Shown here in pieces: positions 1-6,990 of a stretch of DNA of 43,164 nucleotides. Position 1 is the first letter of the stretch. Every line of letters begins with the position of its first letter. Origin of the DNA: a bacterium (GTDB lineage: Bacteria; Lernaellota; Lernaellaia; JACKCT01); assembly GCA_019912885.1 (NCBI GenBank), contig JAIOHV010000106.1, forward strand, positions 1-43,164, written 5' to 3'. Made by a program: the position numbers and the translations under genes. The notes under the pieces were generated by a model. That model was not told the origin of the DNA and did no database searches. It saw only the letters and a list, made by a program, of their open reading frames with translations.

Positions 1-819
1 GCCGGCGCCGTCGCGGCCGATCTCTATCTCGCGCTGCGCGCGATGGTCCGTATCGTCCTTGGCGCCGGTTTGATCCACGCGCGCGACTCCGACGATCTTT
101 TGCGCGACGAGCTGCTCAAAATCGCCGCCGCTTTTTGCGGCGTCGCCACGGTCAGCAAACACCCGCTCATCGCCGGGCTTGAGCGCGCCGCCGTCTCGAG
201 CGCCGCCGGGCTGCCGCCGCGCACCTATGCGAGGCTGTCGGACCTCGTGCTGCCCGCGCTGATCGCCCGCGTCACGCACGATCGGCTTGGCGCGCGCACG
301 GGGCTGGCTGTCTCCATGATCGCGGGCGCCGGCCTTCGCGGTGCCGCGGCGTACGGAACGATGCGCGCGTTTTCGATCCTCGCGCTTTCCCATATCGAGG
401 AGATCGACCGCCTGCACCCCTGGCGGCGGCACGAGGAGCGCGCGCGTCTTTCGAAAATCGACGTCGAGGACCTGGCCCGCGTCGTGCATGCGGTGGCGTG
501 GGCGGATCGGTCGTTTGGCGCGCGCGAACGCGCGATGATCGGTGAAATCCTGAACCCGCTGCGCATCACGGGCGAGATGAAGCTGCGCGTGCGCGATTGG
601 CAAAAATCCCCCGCGCGCCTCGGCGCGGTCCACGCGGACCGCGCGCCCCTGCGCACGCGGGAGCTGATCTACCGCGCCGCGTTCCTCGTGGCGGCCTCGG
701 ACGGGCCGGTCAACGCGCGCGAAACGCGCGTCCTGCGCGACGCGGCCAAAAAGCTCGATCTCGCGCCGCCGGTCGTCGAGGAAATCCACGCGGAAACGGT
801 GACATGGTTCGAGTTTTGA
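1..819 (+). CDS. TerB-like helical protein, 5'-truncated
   Basis: The frame is open to the left edge of the window, so the gene probably begins upstream; the first internal ATG is at 43. The protein is mostly helical. Two segments in its second half look like the repeated halves of a TerB/DUF533-type tellurite-resistance-like bundle. One is around HAVAWADRSFGARE, the other around AAFLVAASDGPVNARE; each has hydrophobic helix, small-Asp and Arg-Glu spacing. TerB-like domains are often acidic metal-binding or scaffold modules, and the function of this one cannot be told. No signal peptide is visible in the part present. It is followed directly by a repeat island. The TerB assignment is by pattern only. 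Confidence 0.6.
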   Translation, partial: AGAVAADLYLALRAMVRIVLGAGLIHARDSDDLLRDELLKIAAAFCGVATVSKHPLIAGLERAAVSSAAGLPPRTYARLSDLVLPALIARVTHDRLGARTGLAVSMIAGAGLRGAAAYGTMRAFSILALSHIEEIDRLHPWRRHEERARLSKIDVEDLARVVHAVAWADRSFGARERAMIGEILNPLRITGEMKLRVRDWQKSPARLGAVHADRAPLRTRELIYRAAFLVAASDGPVNARETRVLRDAAKKLDLAPPVVEEIHAETVTWFEF

Positions 820-822
820 TTT

Positions 823-1063
823 CGGCGGTACACAGAGGGCACGGAGGAGGCGTGACTTGTCGCTGAGCGGTTTGTCTTTCTGAGCGAAGCGAAGAATCTC
901 CTTCCGCGGTGGCACGGGGCGAGACCCTTCGCTTCGCTCAGGGTGACAAGTCGCGCCCTTTGTGCCCATTGCGTCCCCCTGGTGAATGCGGCCCTGCTAC
1001 GACCTTCCAGTCTTATCGTTCCTCGGTGTCCTCTGTGTCTCCTTCGTGCCCTCTGTGTTCCGT
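823..1063. repeat. Nested inverted-repeat island
   Basis: The outer arms are ACAGAGGGCACGGAGGA-type sequence at 823-850 and its inverted, longer counterpart at 1017-1063. Between them lies a second inverted pair: GAGCGAAGCGAAG at about 882-894 against CTTCGCTTCGCTC at about 927-939. That pair is flanked by GACTTGTC (854) and GACAAGTC (945). The right arm overlaps the 3' end of the 1013-2899 gene. I see no coding potential. Confidence 0.75.
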
Positions 1064-2899
1064 CGAAAAAACCTGCCGCTCGCCACGCGCCTCCAGCACC
1101 CGCAAGCCGCCCAGAAACGCGATCATCGCGTGCTGGTTGAAATCCACGCGCACGTCGTTGTCCACGAGGCCGCCGCGGATGCCGCCGCGCGCGCGTCCCG
1201 GGTCACGCGCCAGGTAGTCGATGCGCGGGCCGTACTGGCAGTTCATGATGAAGCGGCACGCGCGCAAAACCGCGTCGCCGTATTGATCGGCGCGCGCGGT
1301 TTCGCCGGCCGCGTGCGCCAGGTCAAACGCCGCGGCGAGGGCTTCCGTGCGCGCGGAGGCCGGCGTCGCGCGGGGCGGGCGTGAGTTGTCGAATCCGCCC
1401 CATTCGTCACGGTAGCGCACCTTCCGCCCGCCCCCGTGCTGATGCTTCACGTACCAGTCCGCCAATTCAAAACACGCCGTTCGCCATTGGGGGTCCGGGT
1501 CAAGACGTGCCAACCTTGAAAGCGCCTGCGTCAGCCAGGCGTCCGGCACGTCGCGCTTCCTGAAGTCGGCGATCTGAAATCGCGCCATCTTTTTCGCCTC
1601 GTCCAGAAGCGACGGATCGCGCGCGCGTTCGTAATAGCGGACGAGCGCCAGCAGGCTCTCGCCGGGAAAGTAGAGCACCGGCGGATCGGGCTCCCAGCGC
1701 ACCAGCCGTTGCGCCCAGGATCCGTACGAACCGCCTGACGGCGCGTTCATCGCGACGAGAAACTTCGCGTAGCGCGCCATGCGCGCCTCGTCCTCGGGAG
1801 TCGCCTCCGGTGTTTCCAGGAGCGACAGCAGCCCGAGCGCCGTCGCGCCGAGGAACGACAGTCCGTTCTGGCGCACGCTTTCCAGGCCTTCACCGAAAAG
1901 CGGCTCGCGCGAGATCGATACCATGTACGCGAGCGACGAATCGGCCGCCGCGCCGATCGCCGGATCGTTCAGGACCTCGTTGGCCTCGTAAAGGCCATAG
2001 ACCGTCGCGGCGTGACGAACGACGCCGTAGTAGAAGGAAAGATTCGTCTCGTCGGGGATCGGCTCGTAGATATAGGTAAAGCGCCCATCGTCCTCCATCA
2101 GCCTTCTGACGAAATGCGCGGCCTCGGACAGCGCTTCGCGCAATTCCGCGGGGCGTGGATCGCCTTTTTGCGGATCGAGCCCGCGATACAGGCGGCGCGG
2201 CGGCGCGCCCGCGGCATCCTGGATGAACGCTCGCGTGCGGAACCTGTAGAGGTTGGCGTTTCGCCAGCCGTTCGATCCGCGCCCGGCCGCCTTCGACAGG
2301 CGCGAAAGCCAGCGCGTGTTGCGGCGGTGCGCGCGGTTGCCGCCCTCGGCCACTTCCCAATCGCCCGTCAGGATATCCCACGGCGGCAGCATCACGAGGC
2401 GATCGGGAAGTTGCAGGATCACTCCGTCGAGCCCGGCCTCGAGCGCCATGCGTCGCGGCTCGTCGCGCACTCGCAGCTTCTTGCGCTGGTGCAACAGATC
2501 GACCTTGATGGCACAGCGGTCGGCGATCGGCCGAAAACGTGCCGCGACCGCCTCGCTTACGCGCAGTTTCGCGGCGGCCTCGCGAAACGCGGCATCCCAC
2601 GGACCAGGCTCCGATTGCACGAAAACCGGGTCGACCCCCGGCGCGAACAGCGAGACGAAAATCTGCGTTCGGGGGATATCGACCACGGGCGTCGCAACCT
2701 CCGCCGCCGGGTCGGCGACGATGCGCCGCAACGCGCCGGCGATTTCGACCATTTCGCTTCCGCTTGGCCGGGCGCGTTCGGAAAAATATCCGAGCTCGTC
2801 CAGGTGACGCAGGTCCGGCGCCGGCCACCACGCGACAAGCGCCGCCAACGTCGCCACGGCCAGAATGGCGAGCGCCCCGCGCTTATTTCTTCGCGTCAT
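1013..2899 (-). CDS. Membrane-anchored protein, possible (alpha/alpha)6-barrel C-terminus
   Basis: Residues about 8-26 form one hydrophobic segment after a basic MTRRNKR start, so this is an anchored or exported protein. Residues about 70-180 have an FVSLFAPG...GPW..AFREAA layout faintly like the AMMECR1 fold. From about residue 210 to the end there are repeated amphipathic helix pairs (ALVRYYERARDPSLLDEAKK, ELADWYVKHQH), as in six-hairpin glycosidase or epimerase toroids. I do not recognise a named family. Its ATG overlaps the stop of the upstream methyltransferase by 4 bp (TCAT on the plus strand at 2896-2899), so translation is probably coupled. The last 16 or so residues (TEHRGHEGDTEDTEER) are translated from a dispersed repeat that supplies the stop codon, so the native C-terminus may have been altered. 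Confidence 0.65.
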   Translation of the reverse strand: MTRRNKRGALAILAVATLAALVAWWPAPDLRHLDELGYFSERARPSGSEMVEIAGALRRIVADPAAEVATPVVDIPRTQIFVSLFAPGVDPVFVQSEPGPWDAAFREAAAKLRVSEAVAARFRPIADRCAIKVDLLHQRKKLRVRDEPRRMALEAGLDGVILQLPDRLVMLPPWDILTGDWEVAEGGNRAHRRNTRWLSRLSKAAGRGSNGWRNANLYRFRTRAFIQDAAGAPPRRLYRGLDPQKGDPRPAELREALSEAAHFVRRLMEDDGRFTYIYEPIPDETNLSFYYGVVRHAATVYGLYEANEVLNDPAIGAAADSSLAYMVSISREPLFGEGLESVRQNGLSFLGATALGLLSLLETPEATPEDEARMARYAKFLVAMNAPSGGSYGSWAQRLVRWEPDPPVLYFPGESLLALVRYYERARDPSLLDEAKKMARFQIADFRKRDVPDAWLTQALSRLARLDPDPQWRTACFELADWYVKHQHGGGRKVRYRDEWGGFDNSRPPRATPASARTEALAAAFDLAHAAGETARADQYGDAVLRACRFIMNCQYGPRIDYLARDPGRARGGIRGGLVDNDVRVDFNQHAMIAFLGGLRVLEARGERQVFSTEHRGHEGDTEDTEER

Positions 2900-4893
2900 G
2901 TCGCGACCTCAGCCGCCGCGGTTTGTGCGGCGGGGATGATCGGCGCGGCCGCTCCCTGGCCGGCGTCGTAGGCCGCTTCCAGGATCGAATCGATTCTCGA
3001 ACGCCACCACGCGGCGCCGGCGTCATTCGGGTTCTCGTGCAGTTCCCGCGAGATCGCCGCCACGTCGCGCACGTAGGCCGGCGCGATCAGCCCGCCCGCG
3101 TTTTGGGCGCCCGGCGGAAGCGGCATCGCCGCGAGCAGGTCGATGTCGATCTGCGCCATCGCGCGCCCGGTCTCGCCCGCCACGGCGGCGTACAGCGCCG
3201 CAAACGGCGCGCTGTTCACGAGCGCCGCGACGAAATGCAGGATCTCGTCGCTGCCGGCAAGCCCGACGTGCAGGTTGTTGGTTGCCCACAATCCGCTTGC
3301 GTCCACGGCCGCGCGCGGCCGGTCGCCCGTCTGATTCACCAGGAGCTTCGCGCTCTCGTACCAGCGGGCGTGATATCCGGATTTGTAAAGGGCCGCGTCG
3401 CGCCGCGCGAAATGGCCCGCCCAACGCACGTCGAACGCGCGAAGTTCGCGCCCGCTCGCGATGAGCGGGACGAGGTTGTCGGCGTCGTCGCCCGCGCACA
3501 CCGCTTGGCTGCGTTTGCGGCTCGGACATTGCAACGCCGCATCGCTTTCCCGGTCACGAACCGCGACCGTGAGGGAGCGGGTTTCGTCCGGCGTCACCAC
3601 AAAACTCGCGCGGCCGTTTTTCGCGACGAGCCCCGACCGGAATTGCACGATGCCGGATAGCGGCGCGCCGGAAAACGCCCGCGTCACCCGGCGCCACGTT
3701 GCGTCACATGCGATCGGGGAGAAACGCGTCGCCGGCAAAGCCGCGAATGCGCGCGCGCTTATTTTCGCGGACGCGGCGCCCGTCGCGCCCAGGGCGTCCA
3801 CGTTTTTCGCGCGCACGATCGTCACCACGCGGCGCGTGCCGCGATCGTCCGGCGACGCGACGAGGACAACCGTGCGTCCGGCGTCGCCCCGCGCGAACGC
3901 GCGATCGATGACGGCCAGGCGCTCGACGCGCCCGCCGCGCGCAAGCAGCTCCTCGCGCAAGCGGCGAAAATAACGGCCGGTCAGAAAGCTGTCCGGCAGC
4001 ACAAGCCCCACGCGGCCGTCCGCGCGCACAAGCCGCAGCGCCAGTTCGACAAACAACGCGGGGATATTGATCTTGTATTCCGCGGACAGCGGAAACCGCG
4101 CGCGCAAATCAAGGCTTTTCGCGGCATCGAGCGTCGCCGCGCCGCGCAAGCCGTGGGTGATGTAGGGCGGATTGCCGACGACAACCTCAAACGGCCCCGC
4201 GCCCACGCATCCGGGCGCGATTTGGGCATCGGCGAGCGCGCGAATGGTGTCCGGCGCGAGCGCGTCGGCGTCGAGGATGGTCGGCGAGACACGGAACCGG
4301 GATTGGGAAGCGAACTTGACCAGCCCCAGCCGCGCGACGATCACCGCCAGCGGGTCGGTGTCCACGCCAACAACGCACTCCGCCGCGCGGGCGCGGGCCT
4401 CGTCAACGGGCACGCCGCGCGCGATGGCCGCGTCCGCGATGCGCCGCGCCGCCGCCAGAAGAAAACGCCCGCCGCCGCACGCGGGATCAAGGACGCGCAA
4501 CGCGAGCGGATCGTCCGCGCGTTCGAGCGCCGGCGCGAGCGCGTGGTCGAGCACGTATTCGACAAGCGGCGCCGGCGTATAGACCGTGCCGCGCGCGCGG
4601 CGGTCGTGCGCGTGACCGGGCGCCGCGGCGAGCATGGCGTCGTAGAGATTGTCAAAGCGCACGGGATCGCCCCCGGGGACGCCCCCGGGAACGCCGAGCT
4701 CCAGCTCGGCCTCGGGAATGGAAAGCACGTCCTGCCGATCGATCCCGTCTGCTAGGGCGTCGATCGTCTCGCACGGGTGCGTCATAAATTTCCGCATCAA
4801 CCACGCGGCCGCTTGCGGAAAATCCACGCCGCGCGCCCCGGCGTCGGCGAAAAACGCGCGAAGGCGCTTTTGATCGTCGTTTGGGCGAGGCAT
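2896..4893 (-). CDS. Eco57I-type N6-adenine DNA methyltransferase
   Basis: This is an S-adenosylmethionine-dependent adenine methyltransferase. Motif I (DPACGGGRF) begins at residue 136 and the catalytic motif IV NPPY is at 241-244, the order seen in gamma-type Eco57I/type IIG enzymes. The C-terminal third should contain target recognition. I place the start at 4893 (MPRPNDDQ). The open frame extends to a GTG at 4956, but the extra 21 residues are translated from an intergenic GTCCAT-type 9-bp repeat. No nuclease domain is fused. Residues about 436-468 are encoded by two dispersed repeat units (3491-3523 and 3558-3588) also found in intergenic DNA, an in-frame insertion. A divergent gene at 5178 encodes a nuclease-like fold. 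Whether the enzyme is an orphan or part of a restriction pair is open. Confidence 0.85.
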   Translation of the reverse strand: MPRPNDDQKRLRAFFADAGARGVDFPQAAAWLMRKFMTHPCETIDALADGIDRQDVLSIPEAELELGVPGGVPGGDPVRFDNLYDAMLAAAPGHAHDRRARGTVYTPAPLVEYVLDHALAPALERADDPLALRVLDPACGGGRFLLAAARRIADAAIARGVPVDEARARAAECVVGVDTDPLAVIVARLGLVKFASQSRFRVSPTILDADALAPDTIRALADAQIAPGCVGAGPFEVVVGNPPYITHGLRGAATLDAAKSLDLRARFPLSAEYKINIPALFVELALRLVRADGRVGLVLPDSFLTGRYFRRLREELLARGGRVERLAVIDRAFARGDAGRTVVLVASPDDRGTRRVVTIVRAKNVDALGATGAASAKISARAFAALPATRFSPIACDATWRRVTRAFSGAPLSGIVQFRSGLVAKNGRASFVVTPDETRSLTVAVRDRESDAALQCPSRKRSQAVCAGDDADNLVPLIASGRELRAFDVRWAGHFARRDAALYKSGYHARWYESAKLLVNQTGDRPRAAVDASGLWATNNLHVGLAGSDEILHFVAALVNSAPFAALYAAVAGETGRAMAQIDIDLLAAMPLPPGAQNAGGLIAPAYVRDVAAISRELHENPNDAGAAWWRSRIDSILEAAYDAGQGAAAPIIPAAQTAAAEVAT
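3491..3588 (-). repeat. Two dispersed repeat units inside the methyltransferase gene
   Basis: Read on the minus strand, 3491-3523 contains GAGCCGCAAACG followed by an AGCCAAGCGG-like stretch. The intergenic copy at about 39930-39965 has the same order. 3558-3588 contains GAACCGCGACCGT followed by GAGGGAGCGGG, matching intergenic copies at 6730 and 6771. Both units keep the reading frame open. Confidence 0.7.
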
Positions 4894-4898
4894 GCGTC

Positions 4899-4942
4899 TG
4901 TCCATATCGTCCATCGTGTCCATTCTGTCCATGGTGTGTCCG
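4899..4942. repeat. GTCCAT 9-bp-period tract
   Basis: GTCCAT/GTCC units recur about every nine bases just upstream of the methyltransferase start. The same unit appears at 41494-41545, and inverted (ATGGAC) at 6804-6840 and 31474-31522. Confidence 0.7.
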
Positions 4943-4964
4943 TACGAACCGCGCACTTGGCGAT

Positions 4965-5122
4965 GTCAGGGCCGCAAATGGAGGCCCCGCTCCGAGCGGG
5001 GCCGGAATGCGCGGTCGGCACCGCATTGGCACGATGGATGGCGATCGACAGCGGCGATGCCCGGCGGCGCCGACCGCGCACTCCGCATTCGCTTCGCGAA
5101 CGCTTCGTTTGCGGCCCTGACG
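4965..5122. repeat. Inverted pair of GCCGCAAA...GCGCGGTCGG elements
   Basis: The left arm (4965-5020) reads TGTCAGGGCCGCAAATGGAG, then a hairpin CCCCGCTCCGAGCGGGG, then GGAATGCGCGGTCGGC. The right arm (5069-5122) is the inverted form with a different inner hairpin built from GCTTCGCGAACGC. About 48 bp separate the arms. The element lies between the divergent methyltransferase and nuclease-like genes. Confidence 0.75.
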
Positions 5123-5177
5123 GGGTAACAGGAACGGGTGAGAAGATTGTGATATAAAGCAGACATCGGGAGGAAAC

Positions 5178-6707
5178 ATGCAATCGGTACCCGAAAAACG
5201 TCGCGGCGACGATTCCGTCGATATCGAAAAAAAGCCGCGCACGAACGGCAACGGCAAGGCCGCGTCGCTCGACCTGACGTTGCGCGTGACGGACCCCGTC
5301 GTGGTGGATGCGCTTGCCGAAATCGAGGATCTGGTCGAACGCGAGGAACGTGCGCTCGTGGCGCTGAAGATCGGCGTCCTCGCGCTGCGGCAGGGCGCGG
5401 ACGAGGCGGGCGCGCTGCGCGTCCGGCACGAGGGCGAACGCCTGCTCGCGGAGCTGGCGACCACCTTCAAGGGCAGCGAATTGACGCTGCGCGAGTCGAT
5501 CCACCAGACGCTCGCGCCGTTCCTCGACAAGGAGCGCGCCGAAAGCCTGCCGCAGCAGCTTTCGCGCCTTTTCGCGGCGGACGGCGAACTTGCGCGCCTG
5601 CTTTCGACGCACGTCGGCAGCGATGGCAGCGTCATCGTGGCGACGCTCGAGAAGCACCTGGGCAAGGACACACCGCTGTTTCGCCTGCTCGATCCGGAGC
5701 ACACCGACGGCCTGCCGACGCGGATGCAGACGATCGTCGAGGAGGAGCTGGCGGCGCAGCGCAAGCAGATTCTCGCGGCGTTCGATCTGAACGATTCGTC
5801 GTCGACGCTGTCGCTGCTTGTCGCGAAGATGAACGAGGCGCAGGGCGATTTTCGCAAAGGCGTCGGCGAGGACATCGACACGCTCAAAAAACAGCTTTCG
5901 CTCAACGTCGAGGACTCGGCGATCTCCGTCATGAACAAGGTACTCACGCGCGCGGTGGAGGAGATCGTCAAGAAGCAGTCCGACTTCCAGACGGAAGTAC
6001 GAGCGCTGCTGGAAAGCGAGAAGACGCGGCGCGAGGTGGAAAAACGCACACCGCTGCACGGCGACGCGTTTGAGGTCGCGGCGGTCGAATTGATCCGGCG
6101 CGAGGCGGAGGCGACCGGCGACCTGTTCGAGGCTGTCGGCGCGATTCCGGGCCTCGTCGGCAAGAAGGGCGACGCGCTCGTCATCCTTCCACCCGATCAT
6201 TCGTGCGCGGGCCAGCGGATCGTTTACGAGATCAAGGACGACAAGTCGTACACGGACCGGAAAGTCCTCACGGAGCTTCAGGACGCCAAGAGGAATCGCG
6301 ACGCGTCAATCGGCGTTTTCGTCCGCTCGCGTGAAACGGCCGCGAGCGGCGAGCCGCTGCGTCGATTCGGCGAAGACCTTGTCGTCGTCTGGGATCCCGA
6401 GGATCCGGCGTCGGACGTGTATCTGAAAGCCGCGGTTTCCGTCGCGCGCGCGCTCGTTCACAAGAAGCGGTTCGCGCATGCCCAGCTCGGCGTGAACGTC
6501 GAGGCGATCGATCGCTCGATCGCGCACGTCGAGGAACTGGTGAAGGCGCTCGACGACATCACGACGCTGACCAAGACGATCCGGAACAACTCCGACAAGA
6601 TTCAAAAGCACGTCGACAAGACACGCGAGTCGATCCTCGAGGCCGTGCGGGATCTCCACGCCCACTTCGCCGGCGTGAAAACGGCGCTGGAGTCGGGCGG
6701 GGAGTAG
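5178..6707 (+). CDS. Coiled-coil protein with DUF2130/PD-(D/E)XK-like C-terminus
   Basis: The start is well supported: GGGAGG at 5168-5173 precedes ATG 5178. Residues about 30-290 are charged and helical with coiled-coil character. From about residue 295 a compact alpha/beta domain follows, with GD at 331-332 and then YEIKD with Glu351 and Lys353. That is the D...ExK pattern of PD-(D/E)XK nucleases as arranged in DUF2130 proteins. A final helical region (about 430-509) returns to coiled coil. No membrane segment is present. A DNA-processing role is inferred, not shown. It is divergent from an adenine methyltransferase across a 284-bp repeat-bearing gap. A weak -10-like GATATAAA lies at 5151-5158 without a convincing -35. 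Confidence 0.7.
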   Translation: MQSVPEKRRGDDSVDIEKKPRTNGNGKAASLDLTLRVTDPVVVDALAEIEDLVEREERALVALKIGVLALRQGADEAGALRVRHEGERLLAELATTFKGSELTLRESIHQTLAPFLDKERAESLPQQLSRLFAADGELARLLSTHVGSDGSVIVATLEKHLGKDTPLFRLLDPEHTDGLPTRMQTIVEEELAAQRKQILAAFDLNDSSSTLSLLVAKMNEAQGDFRKGVGEDIDTLKKQLSLNVEDSAISVMNKVLTRAVEEIVKKQSDFQTEVRALLESEKTRREVEKRTPLHGDAFEVAAVELIRREAEATGDLFEAVGAIPGLVGKKGDALVILPPDHSCAGQRIVYEIKDDKSYTDRKVLTELQDAKRNRDASIGVFVRSRETAASGEPLRRFGEDLVVVWDPEDPASDVYLKAAVSVARALVHKKRFAHAQLGVNVEAIDRSIAHVEELVKALDDITTLTKTIRNNSDKIQKHVDKTRESILEAVRDLHAHFAGVKTALESGGE

Positions 6708-6729
6708 TTTTCCGCGAAACGCGATGTCG

Positions 6730-6926
6730 GAGCCGCGACCGTCACGGAGCGGGTTTCACCAACGCGCGACGAACCGCGACCGTCAGGGAGCGGGTATTTG
6801 CGCGATGGACAAAATGGACATCATGGACCCGATGGACGGACGGGACAGGCCGCACGCGGTGCCACCGGGTGCCCATCGAAACGGCGTGTGCCAATAATCT
6901 TCAATCTCCCGTCTTCAATCTTCAAT
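6730..6926. repeat. Three kinds of intergenic repeat in tandem
   Basis: Two GARCCGCGACCGTCA-GGAGCGGG units lie at 6730-6757 and 6771-6796. An ATGGAC 9-bp-period tract follows at 6804-6840, and TCTTCAATC units at 6896-6926. The three families also occur elsewhere in the window. I see no gene here. Confidence 0.7.
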
Positions 6927-6968
6927 AAAAAAGGGCACGGCCCTGCTCGGTGCAGAGCCGCGCCCTTT
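6926..6968 (-). terminator. Rho-independent terminator of the 6991-10476 gene
   Basis: On the plus strand AAAGGGC (6930-6936) pairs with GCCCTTT (6962-6968), with inner CGGC/GCCG and CTGC/GCAG pairings. Read on the minus strand the hairpin is followed by a run of six T. It lies about 22 bp beyond the stop of the large lipoprotein gene. Confidence 0.8.
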
Positions 6969-6990
6969 GGCGATTCGTTTTCGCGGACGG

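Noticed and set aside
4652-6200. Two long minus-strand frames opposite the coiled-coil nuclease-like gene
   Set aside because: They are antisense shadows caused by G+C-rich codon bias. The plus-strand gene has a Shine-Dalgarno site, a recognisable fold and normal protein composition; the shadows are Arg/Ser-rich without motifs.
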